Shown piece after piece: positions 26,422-36,436 of a DNA stretch of 64,000 bases. Numbering within the stretch: position 1 is the stretch's first letter; each line of letters opens with the position of its first letter. Origin of the DNA: Calocera cornea HHB12733 (Eukaryota; Basidiomycota; Dacrymycetes; Dacrymycetales; Dacrymycetaceae). The notes under the pieces are model-generated. The model was not told the DNA's origin, searched no databases, and was given only the letters and a program-made list of their open reading frames with translations. A program made the translations under genes and the position numbers. The DNA is taken from the NCBI GenBank assembly GCA_001632435.1, contig KV424001.1, forward strand, positions 1-64,000, read 5' to 3'.

Positions 26422-28736
26422 CCCATGGTGCTACTGACGCCGCCGTTGGCAGTCCTCATGCCGATTTTCTCCGCTGGGCTGAGCAACGTGTTGGTCTTTT
26501 TCCAGAGCGAGTGGTGCATAACGATTAGCGAGCACCCCGAATCGATACATCCGAGTATCGGAACGTTTCCGTCCCCGACGGTGACTTCCACGTCGCGTAG
26601 GCCAACCATCTCCGGAGCCACAGTGGAGGCGCCCGAGTCGTCAACGATACTGTCGATTCGACTATGCAACACCAAGCCAACCGCGATACCTGCGTGGCCT
26701 TCCCCTTGTCTGCGCATGTACGATTCGGCGGCCGTTTCCTCATCGTCCTCGATAGCTACCATTGCGTTCCAGACCGGCGTCGTACGAGCAACCTTTCGAG
26801 GCTGGGTCTGTTGCGATAAGTATTTGCGTACGTGCGGGGACATGGCCATAACCTCTGCAAGAGATAGTGATATGGAACTCTTCATGAGATTCGAGAGAAC
26901 CGTGTCGACGAGGGCTTCACTTTCGGCTGCTGAACGGTACTGCATACGTGGGGCTGCCTCTTTCGATTCGAACCGCTCAGTATTCTTGCTAGGGCCAGCA
27001 TCATTGCCGTTGTGAGTCAAAGATACCGGTTCGTCATCGAGGCTTTCGAATTCGACATGTTTCGACTTCCCCTTTCGAATCGGAGGATCAGGCTTGTCGT
27101 TGTCCGCACGGCCCGTAGCCTTCGCCAGTCTAGTTTCGAGGACCGATATGACGGATTGAAGCTCGTCTACTTCGCTCGTTTCGGTGTGGCCTAGGAGTCG
27201 CACATCGGCTTCTCGAAAGGGTAGGACGTCACTGTCGAATCGATCGTCGACTGAGAATGCCTGTATAATATTGACAGGTGTAGGGTTTCGATTCCCATTT
27301 CGATTTCGAGCCTCCACGTCGGCCGTCGTCTGGTTTGGGTTGCGCTGATGCCAAGAGAGGACCTTGTCCTTCATCCATAGACCTGGATACCTTGGTGGCT
27401 CGTCGCCATTGGGTAGCGCAATTCGATGTCGTGCGTTTCGAATGACCAGTCCTTTCTGAATATGTTCTTCTAGGTCCCGACAGTCCTTCGCCCAGTGCTC
27501 TACCGCTCCGCACCAGAGGCAGTGATTCGTGCCGCTATCGCCGCCTCGATTCCTGTCGCCTCGTTGGCCTCCTTGATTGTATCCTTGCTGAGGTTGCGCA
27601 TCGCGCTCCCGAAACTGACCTTGAGTGTTCTCATACTGCGGCGCTGGATGATCGAGTTTCGATTCGATACGGGATAGAAGAGCCAACATGCGCTCCTGTA
27701 TCGACCAGTCCGTTTCGACCTTTATCGAAGTGGAGGGCTCGACTTTGGTCGACGCTGTTTCGGACTCAACTTTCGCCGTAGGAATCGATGTTCCTAGCCT
27801 TAACGGCACAAAATCGACGCTTGCAGGGGTGTTGGTCAGAAGGAACTCGGCGGCCTCAGTAACATGCTCAATGTCGTACGGGTCACCCGGTAGAACATCA
27901 GGTTGCTTCATCATCAATCGAGTCCGTAGTTTCTCTTGGAAATCGAAGTGGAAGCCTCGCATGTACTGCTGGGCTCGTTCCATTGTCAATATCTTGCCCT
28001 TTTCCTCGAGCCATGTCGATATCATGAGGAATTGTCAATAGTACTCGCCGAATTGGGCCCGGCTCTCCATGGGGATCGCTGCGCTCTTACTGACTATCCT
28101 TTCGAGGTCGGTCTTCGTATACCGCCTAGTATCGTTGGTCGACCCGGGATACAGCCTGAGAACTGCTTTTCGAAATGCCGCGAAATCGGTCGGCACGGCC
28201 TTTGATTCAGGTAGCGACTCCCAGACTTGTGCCACATCGATATCCACGTACTTCAGACTGTAGTTGACCCACTTCTCTGGCGACACCTCATGCCCCTCAC
28301 ATAGCTGCTGCACGTCCTCTAAAAATCGAACAATGTGCTCTGGTCGGGCCGACTCCAAGACTGGGGCGTTTCGACTCGACCTCAACGGCATCATCGATTC
28401 CAGCATGTTGGGTGATATGGGTCGAAACGAAGCGTCGACGTCGGAGGGTACGGGTTGGTCAAGGAGGCGGTCAGAGGTTGTCGAGCTCGGAGGAGAGGTT
28501 AGCGTCGATGTCGACGGGTTCGGCGAGTTTTCTGAAACCAGGGGAGGCGGATGCGGATCCGATGCCTGGCGATGCGCTATCCGACGCGGTTGATATATCG
28601 GTATCTGGCTCCGAAAGGGTCTGCCGCTGCGGAGCGTCACGGTTGCAGATGGGTCTCGGGTCGCTAGACACCCCGACGAATTTTCGCTCGCCCGCTGTAG
28701 TAACCCCAACCAGAAATCCCTCGCGTTGGGCTCCAA
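26184..28736 (-). pseudogene. Retrotransposon gag-protease, broken by one TGA
   Basis: One minus-strand frame is open from the primer site at 28736 to TAG at 26184-26186, except for TGA at 28035-28037, explained as CGA to TGA. The first in-frame ATG is at 28406, codon 111 of the open frame, just before the capsid-like part ('RPEHIVRFLEDVQQLC', 'FRKAVLRLYPG'). Downstream are the zinc knuckle 'CLWCGAVEHWAKDC' (C-X2-C-X4-H-X4-C) and a retropepsin-like protease with the catalytic 'LGCIDSGCS'. Capsid, nucleocapsid and protease share one frame, as in many Ty3 elements. Without suppression of the TGA only an amino-terminal Gag fragment would be made. Confidence 0.87.
28718..28735 (-). other. Primer-binding site for tRNA-Lys(CTT)
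   Basis: One base inside the 5' LTR, the minus strand reads TGGAGCCCAACGCGAGGG. This is the exact 18-nt complement of the 3' end plus CCA of the tRNA-Lys(CTT) encoded at 57230-57311. The tRNA-Lys copy at 60490-60573 matches 17 of 18. Confidence 0.92.
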
Positions 28737-29124
28737 TGTACCTATACCCTAATATCGGGCTGTAGGCTGCGAGACGCTGGGAGGGGGACTAATCGATAGC
28801 AGTGTCGAATTGCTTGTAGTAGATAGTGATAATATATCGATATCGAATCGATTCGAGGCCTCGTGCGGCCGATGAGCGAACGGAAGGAGCGACGCGGTCG
28901 AAAAGGAAAGAGATCGCACTGGGGCCCAAAGGCGTATGGAAGAGTTTCTATACTGCGGGCTGTGCCCGATCGGCATACCGACGGCCCGAATCGAAGACAG
29001 CGTGGGCCAGCGTGCGCCGAACCTGACCGTATTGACGATTCGAAGCGTCGATTGCTTCGATACGAAAGAAAAGAAAAGAATACATTGCTATCGATACTGC
29101 CTCTACCACCTTTCTAGCAGCACA
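28737..29124 (-). repeat. 5' LTR
   Basis: 388 bp, TG...CA, next to the primer-binding site, so the transcription start for the minus-strand gag-pol RNA should lie here. It is 97.7% identical to the copy at 18094-18481. Confidence 0.95.
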
Positions 29125-29128
29125 GCCG
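29125..29128. repeat. Target-site duplication GCCG (right)
   Basis: GCCG directly follows the right LTR and matches the left flank. It belongs to the reading frame of the disrupted F-box gene C. Confidence 0.75.
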
Positions 29129-30195
29129 AGATATGCAACCATCACAAAACTGCGTTGCACAAACTTTGTTGTCAGGCATTCGTGTCGAACGCTCCTGTCG
29201 CCGAGATCACTCGCTTACCCGACGACATCCTGGCTATGGTGTTCGAGGCAGCTGCTGAACCATTGGGAGGGATTCACTGGCGTGAAGATGGCCAATTTTC
29301 AAGAAAGCGAAGATGTCCTGCCCAAATTGCAATCGCCGCGGTCTGCTGCCGCTGGAGAACAATCGCCCATCTCACTCCAGCAATGTGGAGTGTCGTAGAA
29401 TTGCATGGTGTTCGACAGCTGGCAGCAGCAGCAGAGTGGATCTCACGCGGAAAGTCAATGCCACTGGACCTGGTTGTTCACTTCCCTCGTTGCCAGGAGG
29501 AGGCTATATCGCTTCTGGTTGCACTCATCAACCGCGTCAGCCACCGACTGCGAACATTGGAGATATCCGGTCACAATGGGTCGCTCTATCGCGTAGCCAC
29601 GGACTGGATCGAACCAGCGCCCATGCTGCAGACGCTTTCAACAAGCTACGACGTCTATGAAGACGAAGATGGGCAGGGGTGGTGCAATTGCGACGACGAT
29701 CCTACGGATGAGATACGAACGACCTGCATTCGCCCACCATCATCCTTACCCGCCCTTCGCTCGCTATGTATATCCGTGTACGGGGACGAGTGGTCGACCG
29801 TCCCGGAACTCCACGGTTGTGTTTCGTCAAGCATACAGGACCTCACGCTGAGCTTTACGGGCTGGGGCCTGGCGGATTATGCATCCGTTATGCGACTCCT
29901 CGAATGTACGCCGAATTTGACCAGTCTGCGCTTCAAATTCGCGTACGGCAGTTCATGCGAGCACGAAAATGATACAGCGGAATGTGACGGTGTCGTAGGG
30001 CTTAAACCCGCGCATCTGCCTCACCTGCGATCGCTCCACGTGACGAACAGCCAGAGCAGGCCTTGCTTCCAGTGGTTGCGCCTCCTCGATACGCCACATC
30101 TGCGGACATGCAATATCAATAACTCTCAAGCCTGGCAGAAGGAGCTGCCACAGATCACCCGCTTGGGTTCGGGTTACAGCGCGTCTGGATCATGA
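29129..30195 (+). pseudogene. F-box paralogue C, 3' part (split by retrotransposon)
   Basis: Continuation of exon 2 of gene C. It opens 'ICNHHKTALHKLCCQAF', then the F-box core 'ITRLPDDILAMVFEAAAEP' and 'VCCRWRTIAHLTPAMWSVV', a leucine-rich region and the subtype I ending 'CFQWLRLLDTPHLRTCNIN'. It runs without a stop to 30193-30195. The frame is open back into the LTR, so a chimeric transcript starting in the LTR could be translated from there, but no natural start is seen. With the 5' part it would make a normal-length member of the family. Confidence 0.85.
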
Positions 30196-30769
30196 CATCG
30201 TCTACGCTGTATTTACTTGATCTGGCGCATGTGGATTATGGGATCTGCAATAGGACCAAAGGCAGTGACCACCCAGGCACATAGTATGGCTTATGTATAG
30301 GGTCACAAGCCGGAATATGGGAAGCGGGGTAATGAGGCTGCGCTCCCCCCTCAATAATGCTGATGCCGAGAACGTAGCTACTCATTTCGTCGCAGAGGGT
30401 ATCTGTATTCCATGATATTTCGAAACAGCTGGTAGCACACATGCATCTAATAATAAACAACAGACGCCAATAATTTAGGAGTGGCTTCACTCCAAGGCGA
30501 TATTAGTGAGAGAGAAGCACTCTGGTAGGTGGACGCTTTGCAGGTCAGGAAGAAGAAAACCTGGCGGATGCCATAAGGGATCTTTCGAAGGACATCGTGG
30601 TTGCTTCTAGAACGTGGCTCCCCCCGCGACGAATTCCGGCCCCCATCGAGTCACAGTGACTAAGTAGACGTAACGCAGGCTCATTGACTTGGCTTCACTG
30701 CGGGATGATACATTTATAAATTCTCTTTCGCAGTCCCTGCTTCAAGCCCTCACTTCAACGAACACAAGC
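30196..30769. other. Spacer between F-box genes C and D
   Basis: 574 bp with the promoter of gene D: motif at 30648 and TATA-like catttataaa near 30709. 'TTGCTTCTAGAA' near 30601 echoes the gene C upstream region. No gene is seen. Confidence 0.6.
30648..30662 (+). promoter_or_regulatory. Shared upstream motif, F-box gene D
   Basis: GAGTCACAGTGACTA lies 108 bp before the ATG at 30770. AGTCA and TGACT halves are both intact. Confidence 0.55.
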
Positions 30770-32119
30770 ATGTCCAAACTCTCTGGGCAGGAGCTCCTCC
30801 ATCACTTTCAGGCTATGAAGCGTGGAACCGCTGCTGGACCATTTGAGCTTGCTCCGTGGCAAGAGGACTACGGATCCATGGATGCGGCACATAATGAGCA
30901 AGACGCCATTGATGATTTGATTACGCGTCTTTCTCAGGTTCTGGACACAGTCACGGGTGTCGGTAATGTTGTAAGCTCACCAGTGCTGCTTAACTTTCAA
31001 GGCATACCAAGCATTGTTTAGACCGCAGCAGCATTGGATACTGTGTCGTCTGATCCTGTGGCTGATCTGCGCAGTATTCACACCCTGTCGACCGAGATCG
31101 ATCAGATTCGCCATGCTCACGATCTCGCACTGCACAAGCTTCGTTGTCAAGCCTTTCTGTGGAACTCCGGGCATGCACCAATAACACGCTTATCGGACGA
31201 CATTCTCGCCATGATATTCAATGATGCCGCTGATCCGTTGAGGAAGTCGGTAGACTCTGTGGTGTATATCCTAGGCGGTGATCGAGAGAAACACCGTAAG
31301 CGTCCAACTCAGATGACGATCTCATCAGTCTGCTCGAAGTGGAGAAGAATCGCACATGACACTCCAACTCTCTGGGATAGAATGATCATGGATCAGGGGT
31401 TGATGCCAGAGGCGGCAGACGCTTGGTGCTTGCGTGGGAAGGATGCAGTCCTGGATCTTGTTGTGTTATTCCTTGACTGCCTGGACGAGGAGCACCGGTC
31501 TTATCGAATCTCCTTCATCAATCAGGTCAGCCATCGCTTGCGATCTCTCAAACTGGTCGGGCACAAATTTGCACTATACGAAGTGGCTAAGGGTTGGACA
31601 ATGCCAGCTCCGCAGCTCCGAAAACTCGAGCTCAAGTGCCACTACTGCAATTGCCAAAATCCCAATATTCCTTCAGCCGCCAACACAACGGTCATTCGAG
31701 CACCGGAATCTTTGCCGTCGTTACACTCATTGACGATTTCGCCCATTCACTTCGCGTTGCAAACTATACCGGCACTTGAGGGATTGTTGTCAGCATCATT
31801 ACCAGTGCTATCACTGTACTTGGAAGACTCCCTACCGGCTTTGGCATCCACTCTTAGGCTTCTTGCGAGTGCGCCGAATATTCAAGATCTTGATTTGCGA
31901 AACGTCCGATTTTGCGAGAACGCTCATGCTGAGTGCACTGCCCTACATGGCCTCGAACCGGTATATCTTCCTGGTCTTGAGATCCTTCGTGTCAGCACAC
32001 GCTATGGCTCTGACAAGTGCTTCAAGTGGCTGCGGCTCCTCCACGCACCAAGCCTCAAAACCGTCAACATCAACGGCTCTGAGAAGTGGCAGAAGGAGCT
32101 ACCTCCGAACAGGAACTGA
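30770..32119 (+). CDS. F-box domain protein, tandem paralogue D
   Basis: Exons 30770-30970 and 31022-32119 flank a 51-bp intron and give 432 residues, the same size as gene A. I chose ATG 30770 because the in-frame ATG at 30689 overlaps the TATA-like element. The N-terminal module is 'LSGQELLHHFQAMKRG' and 'PFELAPWQEDY'. The F-box region is 'ITRLSDDILAMIFNDAADP' with 'VCSKWRRIAHDTPTLWDRM'. Leucine-rich repeats lead to 'CFKWLRLLHAPSLKTVNIN'. It is subtype I and closest by eye to gene A. The likely role is SCF substrate adaptor; the target is unknown. Confidence 0.87.
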
Positions 32120-32875
32120 GGGGTATTTTGTTTTTCCCCTACATGTGGCTCGCATAGTACTGACCTGTGCTCAGAACGGGTTCTACATGCTCTTTTCTGT
32201 AGGCTATCGTCTCGGAGACCAGAAGAGCGTCCTGAGCTCTAGGAGCTCGGGGACATGGAGCTATTGCTGGAATGCTTCAGGTGGCTTAAGATGTGCGAGG
32301 TTCCAAGCATGTATTCGGCGGTAATTGGGTGGACCTCGAGTCGGGTCAAGAGATTGTAATAGGACTGTCGTGACAAGCCGGAATGGAGCCGTGGGGCCGG
32401 TCAGCGGTGTAATAGAATTTGTGACCTTCCCTTTATGTACGAGTGTTGTCGGGCAAGGATAGTGAGAAGAAGGATGTTCTACAGGGTGATTAAAGACTGT
32501 ACACAGTATGCTGCTTTTCTGGCTAATGGCTCAATAGAGATGTGACGTACTCGTGGGGCAGAACGATGACAGCTGCATGTACAATGTCAACCACTGGGCG
32601 CCAAATGAGGGAGCGCAGACACTGCGGCGCTCCCTTCTCAACGCAGGACACCAAACCCGGCAGGTGACCACGATGACTTATACTTCTGCAGCGTTACATG
32701 ACTTCGTCTGACGTTCTAGACTGAGTCAGCGAGAGGGAGGCCTCTTCTGTCTGAAGTATCGACCAGCCTGGCTCGTCGCTGGGCTCTCATCTCAACTGTC
32801 GCCGTTGCACGGGAAGTGTCCTCTCCCCACTGTCCGAAGGATCACATCAACATCAGTCCACACCAGTCCCGGAAG
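32120..32875. other. Spacer between F-box genes D and E
   Basis: About 750 bp without a supported gene. A TGACG...TGAGTCA block at 32709-32728 resembles the gene G upstream region ('ctgac', 'ctga(c/g)tca'). 32816-32875 is open in the gene E frame and resembles the family N-terminus, but has GTG where an ATG would be expected. Confidence 0.55.
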
Positions 32876-34301
32876 ATGCTACCGTGCAGTATTGGTGGTC
32901 CTCTGGAGCTTGCACCTTGGCAGACGGGATACTCTGCGCATATCACGGCTCAAAGTCCCAATGATGATCCGGCTTCCGGGATATCTCTACGAACCGCTCT
33001 CGGGACCTTGACGACAATGGTAACGCTCAAAAGAACAGTGAGTTTGTCCTTCCTACTGTGACAATGTTAGTTGCTCATGGTCTATCCGAATTCAGGACGA
33101 TGAAGCCGTACGCCTATCCTCGAACACGTTGGCCCACCTGAAGGTAATAGCTAGTTTGACCTCTATTGTGAAGCAACTCCGTTACAAGCATGACAAATAT
33201 CTCCACACGCGCCATTGCCGAGCGTTCCTGCTTGCAGCACTATCGGCTCCAATCTCACGCCTGCCAAATGAAGTCTTGATCCTGATTTTGGAAGAAGCCG
33301 CCCAGTATATGCGGTGTCCCAGCCAATCCTTCAAACCCGACGTGTGGACTAGAGATGGGGGGGGACGACAGCCATCCCAGGCAATTGCATCCCAAGTCTG
33401 CCGGCAATGGAGAGCGGTTGCGCTCGGTACCGCCTCGCTCTGGACGCGTTACCAGATCGGTCCACATAGCCCTCCGCAGATCGTGGACCTGTGGTTTTCT
33501 CGAGCAAGGCACGCGCCGCTAGCGCTCAAGCTGCAAGTCCCGCATCGGAAGAAGGAGCAGCACGTCGAGTTCTTGCGGCTGCTTGACGAGCTTTCTCCGC
33601 GCTTGCACGCCCTCGTGCTGTCTGGCGATCACACGTTCCTACAGTTCGCAGCCGCTCGCTGGGTCCGTGCCGCACCCTTGCTGGAAGAGCTGGAAGTACA
33701 AATCACCGAAAGCAGGCTTCACCATACTCAACTACAAATGGAATTCGCCAGACCATCAAAACGACGTCCTCCACGCTCCGTCCCGGCCCTGCGTCATATC
33801 ACCTTCAGCACACTCTACCCGCCATGGTGGCACACCGTGCTGGCCTGGCCACCCGGTGTACGTCAGGCCCTCCGCAGCCTGCGATTGGAGCGGCACACGC
33901 ACGTGCACGCCCCACACACCCTACACCTTCTACGCGCCTTGCCAAATCTAGTCTCACTGCACATCTCGGGGATTGGGGAGTTCTGGGAGGATTCCCTCGC
34001 TGCCGTGCGCCAGGGGACGGAGACTCGCGTCCCGCTCCTTGCGCTTAGGGAGCTGGGAGTCAGCCCCCCCAAGGAAATGCTGTACTGGGGCGACGGGCCC
34101 GAGATTGCGGCATCGAACGTGTATTGGGAGTGGCTCGCGCTGCTGGACGTTCCAGTCCTGCAGAGGGTGGTCGTGCCCGGGGATGGGTGGCAGCGGTGGC
34201 TCCCGCAGTATCGGCCGGTGAAAGTCTCCTGGAAGGGCTCGGAAAACAGGGCAGGAAGGAGAAAAATCTGGTGGGTATGGCGGCATTTGGCAGGTTCCTA
34301 G
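32876..34301 (+). CDS. F-box domain protein, tandem paralogue E
   Basis: Exons 32876-33037 and 33096-34301 give 455 residues. The first in-frame ATG is 32876, only eleven codons before 'PLELAPWQTGY', so most of the 'HFxxMK' lead-in of the N-terminal module falls upstream. The frame is open to a GTG at 32816, where a start comparable to gene G would lie; the gene may have lost its original ATG. The F-box region is 'ISRLPNEVLILILEEAAQY' and 'VCRQWRAVALGTASLWTRY'. The C-terminus 'YWEWLALLDVPVLQRVVV' places it in subtype II with B and G. A substrate-adaptor role is inferred. Confidence 0.82.
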
Positions 34302-35073
34302 AAGTCGAGGTGGTTATGCAGAGCAACTTTGGCATGGTGTCCTATTTCGAGTATGAGACCTGGGGAACGGAGGTGTGGCGCACATATGTGACTGGCAGCA
34401 GGGTCATGATTGGACGAGGGCTGGGAGCGAAACGCGATGTGGACACCAGTAAGGATCAAAGCTTCCATCAGGGGGCTCCTCAGATCAGCAGCCCTGAACT
34501 GTATACGTAGACCCAGCATGCAGAGCACGAATACAGTTTTTTTCCCGAGTTGCCAAGGGCACAAGAGATAGTAATCAAAGAGCATCCACCGCCCAAGCTC
34601 AAATGATCATAAGGTTTGGATTGCAGCATTGGTGTAGCTGTGGGTGCACAGCAATCCCTCATGGCACGTCACACGACGATATTTATTGCCCCCGCCCTCC
34701 GCCCCTCATGGACCCATGGCCAGTGCGGGGGTCCAAGTACTGTTTGTACTCTTTCCTGGTCACCGTCCACATGCACTATACCTCGAAACACAGTTAACTT
34801 ACTTGCTCAATAGACCTTACGCCACCCTTGCGACGTGTAAACAGTTGATGATACTCTGAAGGAGCTTGGTGGTCTTTCTCGAACATTTTACTATGCGTCC
34901 GTGTCCTTTGGAGAAGACGCGTACACGGGTATGCCAACTTTCGAGACGATTCCACGCGAGTCATGTTGACCTGTCACTAGTGCGGTGGGTGCACTTCACC
35001 CCATCTAGACGATAAGTGCGAAGGGTATAAGTAGTCGACACCAAGATGCCATTTTAGGTTAGTCAAATCGGCC
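34302..35073. other. Spacer between F-box genes E and F
   Basis: 772 bp. It contains GGATCAAAGCTTCCATCAG (about 34455), which recurs in variant form after genes F and G, and the gene F promoter with the motif at 34958 and a TATA-like gtataagta near 35027. No gene is supported. Confidence 0.6.
34958..34972 (+). promoter_or_regulatory. Shared upstream motif, F-box gene F
   Basis: GAGTCATGTTGACCT lies 102 bp before the ATG at 35074. The AGTCA half is intact and the TGACT half reads TGACC. Confidence 0.5.
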
Positions 35074-36436
35074 ATGTCAGACCTGTCTGAGAAAGAGCTT
35101 GTCCAGCAATATTCTTTGATGAGCGAGGGCACGGTCGAGGGCCCGTTCGAGCTAGCGCCGTGGCAGACATCCTACGTGCCTGGAGCAAGGCATGAGGAGA
35201 GAAAAGCCATTGACGAGTTGACAACGCGTCTCTCGCGTGTTCTGGATGCTGTCAAAGGGATCGTTCCAAAAGTGAATACTTTGTCAACCCGCGGCACATA
35301 TGACTCACTATTTCTAGTGCACCAAACAAGAGGAAACTGCCAGCTATGAGCACTGTCCTGCTCTCAGCACAGTTGCAACCCTATCGACGGAAATCGACGA
35401 GCTTTGCCACTATTTAGATCTGGCGCTGCACAAGCTCCGTTGTCGAGCATTCGTTGCCCACGCCCCAGTGGCAAGCATCACACGCCTGCCAGACGACATC
35501 TTGGCGAGGATCTTCGAGGCCGCTGCAGAGCCTTTGCGGAGCAGATCGGACTCCCTCTGTTACATGCGTGATCCTGAGCAGGCGTCATACGGGAGACGCC
35601 CGGTCCAGATTACCATCACCTCGGTGTGCTCACGATGGCGGACGATCGCGCACAACACGACGGCGCTCTGGAACTCGATCGTCTTTGACGCGCTCCTGCC
35701 GCTGGAAGCCGCGGAAGAGTGGTGTTCGCAAGGCAAGGCTACGTCGCTGGACCTCGTCCTTGTATTCCCGTGCTACCCGGAATACGAAGAAGACAGAGCG
35801 AACAGGGTGGAGCTGCTCAATCGCGTCAGCCATCGCTTGCGGACGCTGAGACTGGTCGGCCACGAGGCAGCGATCAATCTTCTCGCCTCGGAATGGACCG
35901 CCCCGGCGCCACAGCTGCAGGTGTATGAACTGCAGTCCGAGTTCTGCTCCTGCTGGGAATATAACGTTGTCGGGAATGACGTCCCAGCGCGGATGCGCTC
36001 GCCGTCCTGCTTTCCGGCCCTGCGCTCGCTCGAGCTCTGCCCACCGTACTTCCCATGGACGACCATCTCGGAATGCGACAGCTGCTGCTCTTCGTCGGTG
36101 GCGGAGCTGAGGCTGACGTTCAAGCGCTGGCACCAGCCTGACTTCGCCTCCGCATTGCGCATCCTCGAGGTGTTTCCTAGTTTGCGCACCCTCCGGCTCA
36201 ATAACATGAGCGTGTGCTCCGACATGGCGCACACCACGGACGCCGCGGAGTGCAGCGCCATCCTGGGCCTTGCTCCGGTACGGCTGGACCTGCTCCAGTC
36301 GCTGCACGTGACGACCGGGGGTGGGGATGAGGAGTGCTTCCAGTGGCTGAGGCTGCTCAACGCGCCGAACCTGCGGACCGTGGACATCAACCATTCCCAG
36401 AGATGGCAGAGGGAGTTGTTGCGCCTCCACAGTTAA
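35074..36436 (+). CDS. F-box domain protein, tandem paralogue F
   Basis: Exons 35074-35271 (66 codons, exactly as in gene A) and 35318-36436 flank a 46-bp intron and give 438 residues. The N-terminal module is 'MSDLSEKELVQQYSLM' and 'PFELAPWQTSY'. 'LHKLRCRAF' precedes the F-box core 'ITRLPDDILARIFEAAAEP' and 'VCSRWRTIAHNTTALWNSI'. The leucine-rich part has many Cys-Ser pairs, and the end reads 'CFQWLRLLNAPNLRTVDIN', subtype I. GC at third codon positions looks higher than in gene D, so the long minus-strand open frame over it is a composition shadow. Confidence 0.88.

Larger units (their letters stand above)
18094..29124 (-). mobile_element. Ty3-type (Metaviridae-like) LTR retrotransposon with antisense cargo gene
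   Basis: An 11,031-bp element sits in exon 2 of F-box gene C. It has 388-bp LTRs starting TG and ending CA, a 4-bp target duplication, a tRNA-Lys primer site next to the 28.7-kb LTR, and a gag-protease frame followed by pol in the order RT, RNase H, integrase with a GPY/F-like end. That order is the Ty3 type. Its sense strand is minus. The LTRs are 97.7% identical. About 3 kb next to the 3' LTR encode nothing recognisable in sense but a complete spliced gene in antisense. Three in-frame TGA codons make gag-pol non-autonomous as it stands. Well over half of the 11 kb is accounted for by gag-pol; the rest is cargo and its flanks. Confidence 0.96.

Noticed and set aside
30689..30769. Upstream in-frame ATG for F-box gene D
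   Set aside because: It overlaps the TATA-like element, and the paralogues all start at the position equivalent to 30770.
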